A stretch of 64,000 nt of DNA from Liriodendron chinense (Eukaryota > Streptophyta > Magnoliopsida > Magnoliales > Magnoliaceae): positions 434,001 through 498,000 of the forward strand of contig ML058408.1 in NCBI GenBank assembly GCA_003013855.2, given 5' to 3'. This document shows positions 12,501 through 25,900 of this stretch, in pieces (the stretch's first letter is position 1; each line of letters begins with the position of its first letter). The notes below the pieces were generated by a model that saw only the letters and a program-made list of their open reading frames with translations, ran no database searches and was not told the DNA's origin. A program made the position numbers and the translations under genes.

Positions 12501-15500
12501 CTGAACTCTACAATTTTTAGAAGACATGGGAAGGTTTTTTTTTTTTTTTTTTTGGTTAGCTGCACAACGCACCCACATGGTTAGTCTCCTTAGCACTTGA
12601 ACCTGAGACCTTCTATTGAAATGCCTAGGCGTCTTCCAGCTGGGCTAGCAGGCGAGACGGAAGGGGTTTGGTTCAACAGTAAGCACATTTAGGTAATTTG
12701 GAGGTCTGTGTGCTTAATAATAAATCATTGAGATTTTATATTCCTAGCCCCATCAATGTTGTTAACTTCACCTGTTCTACTAGGGATAGGAACATATCTG
12801 TCCTTTTAAATTTTGATGTTAGTAGGCTGCATGTAACTTGTGTAGGCTGCACCTGAAACAAGGTTTGTTTAAATACTTCCCAACAAGGTTTGTTAGAATA
12901 CATCCTGACTTATTGCTATAGGATACATCCAGACTTTAGCCTTTGGATCTGAGGTCATCTTCCAAAGATTCAAATTGTTTATATGATGGATCTCACCTTA
13001 GTGGGATACATGCAAAACACAAAATCTCTTATATTGGGATATTTTATCTTTTTGATAATTTGACTCTTTTCTTTTGAAGTTGGATGGTCTCCATAACCAT
13101 TAAGTAATAAAAGGGTTGAAAAATACTTCAGTTTGGGAGTTATTTTGGGTATCCTCCACCCACAGTTAGGCCAATCATATACACAATTTTGGTAATTAAA
13201 AAGGACCCAGATCCAACAAATGATGTCTTGACGTATCCTATCAGGTATCCTCCAATGGAGTATCAAGTAACTCCCCTTTCACAATTGCTCCACCAACCCT
13301 CTCTCCCTGTCCTAGAAACTGCTTCCTCTCTCCTATGTGTAGCGTGTGCCTTACCCACTGGCCACTGGTAATAATCAATGTTTTAAATAGTGAATACAAT
13401 GTAGTATAGCATTCACCTCTCTCAAGTATGAGGTGTAAGCTACATAACATGTCATGTAAGCTGCAAGCTACTACTAGATTTTTAATTGAGGTTGCACTAG
13501 ATATTATGAATCTAATGATATTTTGCACCAAATTAGACTGATCAATAATGAAATTTCATAATACTTGGTGCAACTGAACACAACCTAAAATAACAGAGAA
13601 AATAAGGTAAAGATTAAGTATAAAGATAAAGAAAGGGCAATGGAACTTATATAATGCTATTACTTATATTATTTTACTGAAATCATTGAAAAGATAAACT
13701 ATTTTTTAATACAAAAATGTAACAAATCATTAAAAAAAATATTGATTTTAATGTTTTAGTGAGAAATGCTTTTTAATATAAGTAGCGTGTAGCATAAATT
13801 ATGTAGTGAATGGCATCTGCAAATTAGCGTGTAGCATAGGCTACATGGGACTTAAGCTATTTTCATGAGCTACATAGCATTAATATAAAGCTACGTATCT
13901 AGCGTAAGCTAGACATTACATAGGGTAAGCTATTTAAAACACCAATACGAATGAAGGACTAGCCTTCAAGTTTGTCCATTATACTAAGGAAAATGGTCAC
14001 ATTCATTCTTCCGTAGTAGAAGATTATCGAGCTTGACTGTCAAAAGCTAACAATTATAAGATATCAAAGTTGAAAAGATAAGACATGATAATAATGGGTA
14101 AAGAGGATTCTTTTTTCTTTTTTCTTTTTCTTTTTGTTTTTTTTCTTTTTGAAAAGTGGTTAAAGAGGATTCCTTTCGAAAATCCAAGAAAACCAAAGAC
14201 AAGTGAGAGTTAGAGAGGTTTGGATAGGAGAAGGGCAAAAGACGAGGGTTTTGGGATTCACCAAAGGACATAGGTTGTTCTTGATACAAAAGGAAGAAAT
14301 GTAGATATGGAGAATTCTCCTCTAGTGTATCTCATATTGAAGATGGCCCAATGGGGTGAATATATAAGAATGTACAACTTAGCAAATCCTACTACAGAAG
14401 GAAAGAAGATAAATATAAAATCAATGGTTGCTATACAAGGAGAGCTAATCAAGGAGGCTATACAAGGGGAACTAGCTGGTCCATGTGGCCCATCATCATG
14501 GCCACCCAGCCCGTACGCCCTCCCTGTCTAACATCCCCCCTCAAACTGATGCGGGTCGTCAACAAGCAGTAGTTTGCCAACGAGATATGAGTGATGGGCA
14601 GAGGTGAGAGACTTTGTAAGAATATCCGCAATCTGATCATGAGATGCGACGTGAGGAAGAGAATAAGGCCAGATTGAAACTTCTCTCAGATGAAATGACA
14701 GTCAACCTCAATATGTTTTGTTCTCTCATGAAATACAGGATTAGAAGCAATCTGAACCGCACTGAGATTCCACATGAAGCGGTGTAGGAGACTGTAGATG
14801 GACGCCCGAGTCGGAGAGGAGGCCATGTAATCATACAATCTCACTACTGGCAGCTGACATAGCCCGATATTCTGCTTCCATGCTGGATTTTGAAATAGTG
14901 GATTGTTTCTTACACTTCCAAGAGATGAGGGAGGTGCCAAGAAAAATACAGTAGCTAGTAGTTGATCGTCTAGTGATAGCGCAACCACCCCAGTCAACAT
15001 CCGAATAAGCTTGAAGGTCTAGTGCTGTCGTAGAAGAGAAGAACAGAGCTCGGTCCAGAGTGCCACGGAGGTACCAGAGGATGCGTAACACCACAGACAT
15101 ATGGAGTGTTCGAGGAGCAGAAAAGCTAACCACTTGGACAACATAAGCAATATTAAGACGAGTCATTATCAGGTAGACAAGGCTCCCCACCAAACATCGA
15201 TACAAAGTAGGCTGCTCAAGAAGGTCACCATCGTCACAGCCATACTGAATGTTTAGTTCCAAAGGAGTTTGAACAGTCTTCTGATTCATTAATGGAGCCA
15301 AGGCGAGGAGATTCTTGGTGTATTTGCGCTGACTGACTAGGATCCCATGTTCATAATGTGAAAATTCAAGCCCAAGAAGGTATGTCAGAGGGCCCAGGTC
15401 CATCTTAAAAGATGATTGCAAAACCCCCTTCAAGGAAGAGATGCCTACAACATCGCTACCGGTCAAGAGAAGGTCATCGACATAAACAAGAACAATGACA

Positions 15501-18500
15501 ATTCCACGGGCAGTGGTGCATAGAAATAATGATGGGTCATGACCACTCTGAGTAAAGCCAGCACTCGTAACAACATCGTGAAAGTGTTGGAACCAAGCTC
15601 GAGGTGCCTGCTTGAGACCATACAAAGCTTTTTTTAGGCGGCACACCATATCACCAGGAATCAGTGTTTTAAATAGCGAATAGCGTGTAGCGTAGCCTTC
15701 ACCCCTCTGAAGCATGAGGCGTAAGCTACATAGCGTGTAGCGTAAGCTACACACTACTTAGATTGTTAATCAAGGTTGCACTTGGTTGCACCAAATTAGA
15801 TTATTAATAATAAAATTTAACAAAATTTCATGATATTTGGTGCAACCAAATGCAACCTAAAGTAATAGCAAGGGGTAATGATTAAGTATAAAAGTGAAGA
15901 AAGAGCAACAAAACTGATTTAAAATGATTTCGTATATTATTTTACTAAAAGAATTGAAAAGACTAACGAATTTTCATTGAAATAGAAAAATGTAACAAAT
16001 CATTAAAAACATTATTGATTTTAATGTTATAGTGAAGAATGACTTGTAATGTAAGCTATGTAGCGTGTAGCGTAGTCTATGAAGCATGTAGCGTAGTCTA
16101 TGACACGTGTAGCGTATCCAAATTAATCATGTTGCGTAGGCTACACGCAACTTAAGCTATTTTCATGAGCTACGTAGCGTTTAGGCTAAGCTACGCTACG
16201 TAGCGTAAGCTACACGCTACATAGCGTAGCTATTTAAAAAACTGCCAGGAATAGAAGAACCAGGAGAGGGTTTCAAATAAAATGTTTCTTGGAGGTCGCC
16301 GTGAAGAAATGCATTTTTGACATCCATTTGAGCGATGGGCCAAGACCGAGCAGATGAAACAGCCAGAAGCGTGTGAACGGTTTTCATCTTGGCCACAGGA
16401 GCGAATGCCTCCTCATAGTCAATGCCATGTTCCTGTTTGTATTGCTGAGCGACAAGCTGAGCCTTATATCGATCCAACGATCCATCAGACTTGAGTTTTA
16501 CTGAATATACCCATTTGCTACCAATTAATTATTGGTCAGGAGGGCGAGAGACAATGTCCCATGTATGGTTGTCATCCAATGCCTAAAGTTCTTCTGCCAT
16601 AGCCTCCTTCCAACAATTCTGAGAAGCGGCTTGAGAATAAAAACTAGGAATGGAAATTGTATCCAAAGTAGCACTCATAGAAAGCATAGAGTAGATCAAG
16701 CGATCAGGAGGCCGATGTAAACGAGCGGAATGACAAACTACTGAAGTGTTTGGATCAGCCACAGGAATTGTAGGGGAAGTGATAGGGGGTGGAGCTATTC
16801 ATGGTCGTCGTGAGTAGACCTGCAAAGGACGAGAGAGAGTACTCGAAGCAGAAGGAATCTCGGGAAATATAGTGCTGGAGAATTCATTGTGTGTGGAGGA
16901 GATGCAGACAAAGAATGAAAAGCAATGTGTTCAAGAAACACAACATGTCATGATACCCGAACACGACGAGAGACTGGATCATAGCAACGAAAACCCTTCT
17001 GAGTCTACATACATTTGACGGATTTAGGGGAGAGTTTGTTACGTTCACGTGATGCAAGGTGAACATAATGGACACAACCAAAAACACGAAATGTAGAATA
17101 TGTAAGAAGCGAACCATGGACTAAAAAGTAGGGAGAGTTGTTGCTCAGAACTTTGGTTGGCATACGATTAATTAAGTAGACTGTATGCAACATGGCTTCT
17201 GCCCCAAAAAAAACGACGGACACTCATAGCTGTCATTAAAGTGTTCGCAGTTTCAACTATATGACGATTCTTTCGTTCAGCCACCCTGTTCTGTTGAGGA
17301 GTGTCAGAACAAGTGGTCTGATGAAGACTCCCATGCTCCCGGAGGAAGGTACTGAAGACAGTAGAGAGATATTCCCCTCCTGAGTCAGAACGAAGGGTTT
17401 TGAGTTTTACCCCGAATTGAGTGGCCACCATTGAATGAAATATCTGGAATTTTTCAAAGACCTGTGACTTGGAGTGCAGAAAATAGATCCAGGTGAAGCG
17501 TGTGAAATCATTAATGAAAATAACATAGTACCGTAATCTAGAGAGAGATAAAATAGGCGAGGGACCCCAGACATCTGTATGCGCAAGTTCAAACATAGAT
17601 GAAGATTTTGTAGTACTTAAAGAAAATGGAATACACTTGCTTTTTGAAAGACAACACGAAGAGCATGAATAATCCAAAACAGTTTTATTAAAATGCATTT
17701 TGTCCAACATGCCAGAAGAAAACAACTGAATCAAACGATCTGAATGTGAATGACCGAGGCGAAAATGCTATAGTTTCCATACTTTATTTGCAGAAGAGAT
17801 ATCAGAAGAGGATGGAGAAAAGAAACAACGAGCCGGAGTCACAGATGGGTCGAAGTCCAGCACGAATAGACGACCTCACCTCCTACCCCTCCCAACTACT
17901 TTCCCGTTGCCAGATCTTGCACAAAATAATAATTCGGAAAAAATAGGACTAAGCAGTTATTAGATGTAAGTTGTCCAACAAAAATCAAATTGGAAGAAAG
18001 TTCAGGAACATGAAACATATCACGAAGTCTGAATTGGCAATGTGCAGAAGGAGAGAAAGTCAATGAAGCAACTGGCTGAATGGGTAGTCTAGTGCCATCC
18101 GCAGTTGAAATAGCCTGATTGCCAATGTAAGGAGAAATGTCGCGAAGATGTGATGCGTCACCCATCATATGATTGGATGCACCTGAGTAGAAGAACTATG
18201 GAGACGATGAGAATGTACCTGATAGACTTGCAGCCGAAAGGGCCTGTATAATCTGATGGAGCATGTTGGGACTCAACTGCGAGGATGAGACAAGAGTAGG
18301 GTAGCTGGAGGAGGTAGTGTCGTTGGCATGACACTCAGGATCACAAGCAGACAATGAAGCAGTAAAGGCACGGCCACCCCGGTTACGCCCTCCGCGGTCA
18401 CGGCCACGACCACGACCACGTCCATGGGATGAAGCGTATGTTCGTGAACGGCAATCCTGGATGCCATGTCCAGTCTGGCGACAATATGCACACCATTCCT

Positions 18501-21500
18501 TGCATTGAGCGACGACCCTACTTAGTAAGGATTCTCATATCGGTAACCAAATCCTCCCTTTACAAGGAAGAGTGGCAAGCCAAAAGAAGGTCAGACTAAG
18601 AAAATCCACTACCCAGTATAAAATGACCTTAGTATCCCTCTAGCATACTAACTAGAGAACGACATCGGTTTTACTCTAAAGGTGGACAAAAGTGTATGAG
18701 TACTTTTTTGGGCTGCTGGCACAGAGTTAGCCGATGCTTATTCCTCAGATACCATCATTGCTTCTTCTCCGGAAAAGAAGTTCACGACCCGTGGGCCTTC
18801 TACCTCCACGCGGCAAGGATCGAGAGAATCCATGATGATACCTAGATAATCGCACGAGCTGTTCCCTATATTTAGACAACTCACTGAAAAGAAACCGTCG
18901 TTTTTGTTTCACACATAGTGAGAGGGTAGACTGGGCCCTCAAAGGACCCGGGCTTTCCCGTTTTCTCAGTTAGACTTCTGACTTGAATCAATTTAACCTA
19001 CGGAACTGACGTCCTCTTGGGTCCGGCAAGATACCAAGCACAAAGACTTCAATCTCGAGGAGCTCCATCAGTGTCAATGGAAAGGCGCTATTGCTTGATC
19101 GCCACAATAGGAAGATGGCCCACTTTTTTGTAACCACGACAGGTGAGAGGAGTGGGGTCTTGAGCGGCAGATGAAGGCAAAGCAGCAAGAACCATGTCCG
19201 AGTTGCCAGATGAAGGTGAAGAGAGGACTTTAAGGCGCCGCTCCTTTGCCAAGAGGTCATTTATGACCACATTAAGAGAAGGAAGAGGGCTGTGATTTAG
19301 AAGAGTAGCCCTACAGTGTTCGAATTCTGGACGTAGCTTCATGAGAAACTGTTGTACTCTGATGCGATCTTGCAAGGCCTAATATATCGCGAAATCGTGC
19401 GGAAACTAGGGATCCATCATTGTCATTTCAGTCCATATGGCAATTATCTCAGAATAAAATGTCTGAATGCTGCGATCGCCCTGGGTAAGATGAGTGAGAT
19501 CTTGCTCTAGTTGGTATAAGCCTGTGTCATTGCTCTGTTGGTAAATTGTCTGAAGATGTTCCCACATAGCCTTAAGAGTGCGATGTGGGGTTAGACTAAC
19601 GGCAATCATCTTTTCAACTGAGTCCAAAATCCAAGTTATTATTTGCCCATTCTTCATTTCCCAATCAGCATGTTTTTCAATATCAATGGATGAGGGGGCT
19701 TTAACAGACCCATCAATAAAACCCCACAGCCCTCGTCCCTTCAGAAAATTTTGAAAATGTATTGACCATAACCCGTAGTTGGAGCCATCAAAGCTACATC
19801 GTGGTGCATCGGCTCGAAATGTAATTTTCTCCATTCCGCAAGGAAGAGTGATAGAAGAAAAAAAGGCTAAAAAACGTACCGATGTGAGAAAAAACGATCA
19901 GGGGATGGCCAGAGAGAAACACACGGATAGATGTGCAGACGACATTTGTCAACAGCACAGTAGAAGGACACAGCGTAGGCAGAGATGCCGTTTTCCGTCA
20001 ATAGTGGCTGATCTGTAATGGAAAGAAGATGCCAGGAATTTAGAAGAAGGGCCAGAATCGATGGAAGATATCACAGTAACTCCAGATCTGATGCAGAGAA
20101 CAATAGTATGGTGGCCGGATTTGAGTCTGCAATGAGATTTTCGAGTTGCAGATTCGTCGGATTTGGGTTGCAGGAACGACAATGGCAGATCTGGGATGGA
20201 TTTGGGCTGAGAACAGCTGTCGATGGTGGTTGCTACCAGATCCGGTGCGAAAAATGGCAGGGGCCGAATCTGGGGCTGCTGGATCTAGTGTGGCAGCGAT
20301 AAGGGTTGCTGAATCTGGGGCCGTCGGATCTGGTGCAACAGAGGTGCAGTGGAGATGCGGTAGAGGTGCGGATCTGGTGTAGTAGAGGTACGGCAGCGGC
20401 AGGGACCTAATGTGAAGAAGAAATAGAGCTGCCTATGGGATGAGCTGCTGACGATAATGGCGGCAATGCACTGGACGGAAGAAACGAGCTGTGAAAGAGA
20501 CCTCTAGTCTAGATCGACTGCTTTAATACCCTGATACAAAAGGAAGAAATGTAGATATGGAGAATTCTCCTCTAGTGTGTCTCATATTGAAGATAGCCTT
20601 AATGGGGTGAATATATAAGAATGTACGACCTAGCAAATCCTACTACAAAAGGAAAGAAGATAAATATAAAATCAATGGTTGCTATACAAGGAGAGCTACT
20701 CAAGGAGGCTATACAAGTGGAACCAGCTGGTTCGTGTGGCCCATCATCACGGCCATCCAGCCTATATGCCCTTCCTGTCTAACAGTTCCTATAAGCGATG
20801 CGCCACATCAAAGCCCGGGTGTAGTGAGAAATGGGTAAGAGTTGGCTTGGGCATCCGCTAGAAGTTACACGCCACAATAAAGCCCAATTACTGTGAGTAG
20901 TAGGCAAGAATTCCCACACTATTATGGACACACACGGGTAAACAAGCTAGTCCAGGAGAATAGGATTCGTCTTTCCACATGGAATATAGGAACATTGACA
21001 GGTACGAATATGTAGTTATTAGGTCAATACAATAAAACAAAGGAAAGTTAGCATACTTGCACGTTTAGGAGATCAAGTGAAAAAGGGCCAAAACTAGAGA
21101 AATTAATGGCTAACATTGAAGTGTGACTAACAATATGGGTGTGTGTACTAACAGTGGGATGTGTGTACTAACCCAAAAAAAAAAATGGATACAAACTTTG
21201 AGATATAAGAAAGGACGATAATAGAAATAGGGTAGGGGGAGTGGTAGATAACCATTTTAAAGATAAAGTTGTAAATCTTTAAAAAAATGGACAAAGTTGT
21301 AGATGTTAAAAGAGTAAGTGATAGTCTATTATTAATAAAGCTTTTGCGAGGAGAGGAGATAATCAATGTTATTAGAGCATATGCACCGCAAGGATGGCTA
21401 GATGAAAGAATCAAGAGACAATTCTCGAAGGATATGGATGGACTAATGCAAGCAATTCCAAACGGAGAAAGGATATTTGTATGAGACTTAAATGGTCATG

Positions 21501-22865
21501 TAGGAAAAGAAAGTAGAGGATACGAGAAGGAACATGAAGACCTATATTTCTCTCTCAATTGTCTAAGTAGGAAAAGAATGATTTGATACACCATTATGTG
21601 CATGTCCGATGCGAGCCTACACTAATATGTGATGCCCATATCATATTGTTTTTTGGCTGGGCCGGTGCGTCCCCTGGTACCAATATTCAGAACAATGAGT
21701 GGAAACAAGGAATTGGTTAAAATTGAAGACCAAGAAGTTTTCCAAAATGACGACTTTCAATATCTTGGGTTGATAATTCATGGGAATTGAGAGATTGAGA
21801 AGGACGTTTCCCATAGAATTCAAGCTAGGATGTTTCCCATAGAATTCAAGCTAGGTAGAAGCAATGGACATGCGCCTCTCCATTTTTATGTGATCGTTGT
21901 GTACCACTCAAACTAAAGGGGAAATTTTATAGGGTAGATACAAGACTAGCCATGCTTTATAGAATGTTGGGAAGTTAAGGAATAACATGTTCATATGATG
22001 TGTAGCTGAAATAAGGATGTTGAGATGGATTCATGGATAGAGGAGGAAGGATATAATTAGAAATGAATTCATTTGAGGGAACTTAGGAGTAGCACCAATA
22101 GGTAATAAGATGAGAGAAAGTAAACTTAGATGGCTTGGTCATGTGCAACGAGACTAAGAAATGTACTAGTTAGAAAGAGTGAGTTGGTACAAGTTGAAGG
22201 CTCTAAAAGGCTAGGGGAAGGCCCAAAAGTACATGGGTGGAGTTAGTAAGAAAAGACTTGATAACCTATGGTCTAAGTCTAACTAAGTTATGGCCCTTGG
22301 TAGAGTGGAATGGAAAAACAGGATTCATGTAGTCGACCCCAATTAATTGGTATTAGGCATAGCCGTATAGATGACGATGATGATGATGATCAAAGGACAT
22401 AGAATTTCTTTCTATTTTTTCATGCAAATGGAGAACAACAGTTTTAGGAGGAAAAAGAAAGAAGGAGACAAAGGAGAACAAGGAAGAAGAAAGAAAAGTG
22501 GAATATGACACTTCTGTAATCAAAATTCCTGATTTGCATGCACCACAAGAACAAGGGCTCAAAGATTCTAGAAAATAAACTCTAGATAAGCATACGTGAC
22601 ATCAGTGTTTGAATTATCTCTGATATTATCGAAATATCCCCGATACTATCTCTATCTCTAGCTCGGCGATACCGATAACACTAGTAGTATAAAAAATTCT
22701 AGGTATCGGCGATGTATCGCTAAACATTACCAATGTATCAATATCGTCAATACTTTCAACTGTGTAAATTCCAAGTGTTGCTTATATCACCAATGTATCT
22801 GCGATATTTCAATAATATCTCCAATTTATCGATATCGCCAAAAATTTGTATATTAAAAATTTCTC

Positions 22866-22901
<36 letters not shown>

Positions 22902-25900
22902 ACTTTCAATTTGAAGGCAATAATATTGATAATATTGTGATATTATCATTATCGCAACATGGCGATATCGAGACCACAATCTTTCGTTTCTTTTTCAGTT
23001 GTCAATGATTTGTTAGGAAATATTGTGTTGCCAATATTATGAAATATCAATGGATGTTTGGATGGAAGGTTAGAGGTTGGATGGATGGATAGGATGGATG
23101 AGATGGTTGGACTAATTACTTAAAGCAACACATGCTTTTATGCCCCCATTAAATAGAAACCTATTATGTATGCATTCTTTTTGCAATTTTTTTATGATTA
23201 AATATGCAAATATGTGTCTTTTTGCATCTCTTGAGGTTTCACTTAAAAAATCCACCGTTTTTCCTATTTTCCCCACATTTCCTGTTATCAGCGATATTAT
23301 CGGCAATATCGATATTGTGTCTGTATCCCCAGCTAGCGAAACTTGTAGTGATACCAAAACTTCGAACACTGCGTGACACAGATTTTTTTTTATTTTTTAT
23401 TTTTTATTTTAATTTAAGAAAGGTGGGAGCTCACCCACTGTAACTCTGTTGATTAAAAAAGCAATGATGTACAACCATTTGGGTGGGAGCCACAAAAAAG
23501 GTGGCCCTCACCTATCGTATGACTCCACTTTACAGCATAAGAAAAATAAGAAAAAACAAGAAGGCCTGATACTAGAGGAAGATTCAACTTAAAGCAACTC
23601 ACGAGAGAAACTGCCCTGACTGCACCCACAACAGAAGACATCCACCACTGCAGCATCCAGCACTGATCTGAAGTAAACCAGTTCATCACAAGACACTAGT
23701 AGCCCATCTAGAACCGAAGGGACCACCAGTGCCCAGCTGAAACAAAGAACAGGACCAGCAGAAACCTCTGAGATCACTAGCAACTGCCCCCAGGAATCCA
23801 CCCATCAACTGAAAAACAACAATACAACATGCTCCTACTACTTGACACAGATAGGTATGCAATCTAGAACAGCGAAAAATTCAGAATACTAAAGTGATAT
23901 CTAGGGGAACTTTGTGCAACCCAACCAGATACCATGGAAGTTCTGCAATTTAGAAAAGTGGAGCACTGAGAACTTTAGTGATATGTAGAAGTCATACAAT
24001 TCATTCATCAAAAATATTCTCTACAATAAAAGAAAGCATTTTCTGTTTGTAGTACCACTCAAGACCAAGGGTGTATTTGTGTAACGCCCCAGATTTTCGA
24101 GCTTTATTTGAAAATTTTTGAAAATTCATTTTTAATTTATTTTTTATTAATTATCATACATTTACTGTTGATTTGCGAATAGCGGGACATCCGTAGGAGA
24201 TCCGATAGGGGACCCTTTACAAAAGTTGCTTAGAATGATCCCATAAACATCGTAGAAAGATCAGATTTCAAAAAATCACGCACTTTTCAGATAATTACGA
24301 AAATGCCATTAGTTAAACTTAAGTTAAGATGTCATTTTTAAGTATTATAGTTTCTGACGATCACTTTCACGCAAAACTCTGGATTTAAGCTTTTGGGCAC
24401 ATATTAACCATACACATCAAATTTCAGCCCTTAAATCATAGTAGAAGTGGTCCGATTGTCAAATCAGCCCCTTAACCCTTGATTTTCATCTTCATCGACT
24501 GAGGAAAGTAGATGGTTAGTCGTAGTCGAATATTTTTCTTAATATGAGTGACTTGGATTGTCTTTATCATGGACCAATAATGTGATTTGAGTGCCCCACC
24601 TTGATAAGCATCTTTCTTATGCGCGAAGTTATCCCGTTTTAGAAATTAATGAGTTACCAACTCTTTTTAAATCTGAACCTTTTAATTTACTCACTTCTCA
24701 CCATCAATCGCTTCTCAAATTTGGACCATTTATTATACTCATATGACTACGAGTTTACACAAAGTTTGGACCCCGATCTATAATCCTACACCGTTGAACC
24801 ACAAAGCCAGCACCTTCCTTTTCCGCCAAAAATTGAAATTTTAGATCTAGGCATTTCTCACCATCAATCAACTACTAAATTTTGTACAATTGTTTGCCTA
24901 TCATGACTACATATTTTTCCAAAATTTGGGCCCCGATCATCAAGCGTAGACCGTTAATTGAGATCTAGCCCATTTTAGCACCCGTTAGGCCATTTTCAAG
25001 GATCGGCCAATCTAGAATGTGGATCATCAAGAAATTTACGTCTTCTGACTCTACTCTTCGAGCTTAATAAGATGAACAGATTAGAATTGATCATAGATCA
25101 TCCGAATATTGAGATTTGAGAAACCCACCTCAAGAAGTTGTTACACAAGACCTCGCGTGCACATCCCTCTCCATATTTCTACTACGCACCTCCAAATCCT
25201 TCTCCTAACCCTAGCCTCCATGCCGTAGAGAGAGAGAGAGAGAGAAGAAGGAGAGAGTTCTTTCTCATATTTTTTCAGCGGTTAGGATCTTCTACAACCC
25301 TCTTCTTCTAAGTCCATCCTAAGGTGAGGATTTTCCTTCAAGCCTTTCATTAATAATATTATGATTATCATAAGTTTCTTTTGTGGCATGTGAAGTTGTT
25401 TTGTTTTGAATTGCTGATCCATATAACATGAAGTTTAATGTAGGATTTATAATGAATATCATTATATAATGATGTGATTCATTGTTTAGATTTTTGACTA
25501 AGAAGCATGTGTATTTGTATTATTTATTTTTGTGAAATCTATGCCCTTATTTCCTTAATCTGTGTTTTACAAGTAACATTGGTTTTCATATTGTGATATG
25601 AAATATGTGTATAAGATCATCATATAGATATCCCATTATTGTATACTCTTTGTCCCTAAGTTGGTAAAATTATTCGATGTAGAGAGATGGAACCCATGAG
25701 AGGTGTCCATGATGGAAGAATATCTCTTGACTTAACTGAGAGAATGAAGTGTTTGTTTGTCAATGGATCCTTACATGGATATGATGCTTGATTGGATCCA
25801 TTTACATTACATGGGTATTTTAATGAATTTGGTCATGACGTACAACCTTAGCTTTTTGGGACATGATGAAATCATAAAACGGGACAATGAGTGGACACTA

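Larger units (their letters stand above)
14282..20784 (-). mobile_element. Full-length Ty1-copia retrotransposon, with two later insertions
   Basis: The element is bounded by LTRs 14282-14533 and 20532-20784, with target duplication GTTCT/GTTCC. On the minus strand the order is gag, protease, integrase, reverse transcriptase, RNase H, which is the Copia order. It was interrupted by a 583-bp hAT MITE in the reverse transcriptase and a 577-bp organelle-derived segment in gag; without these it is about 5.3 kb. The LTRs differ at many sites, so the insertion is not recent. The coding region has frameshifts and a damaged protease site, so it is not autonomous. Confidence 0.92.
14274..22390 (+). 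mobile_element. RTE-type LINE split by a Copia insertion
   Basis: The element lies between perfect 12-bp target duplications (14262-14273 and 22391-22402). Only eight bases of its 5' end (GTTGTTCT) precede the Copia at 14282-20784; it resumes at 20785 with CTATAAGCGATGCG, the 5' leader of this LINE family. It then encodes a broken endonuclease (20970-21560) and the tail of the reverse transcriptase (21670-22345), and ends in CCAATTAATTGG and a GATGATGATGATGAT tail. Without the Copia it is about 1.6 kb, so most of the reverse transcriptase is missing through internal deletion. A truncated SINE sits inside it. Confidence 0.85.

Noticed and set aside
18711..18814. 16S rRNA sequence as evidence of bacterial contamination
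   Set aside because: It is only about 104 bp, plastid-like rather than bacterial, and is flanked on both sides by the same Copia gag.
23453..23801. Minus-strand frames of 70-78 codons as a candidate gene
   Set aside because: No domain, overlapping frames, and a nearby poly-T that suggests a retroelement 3' end.
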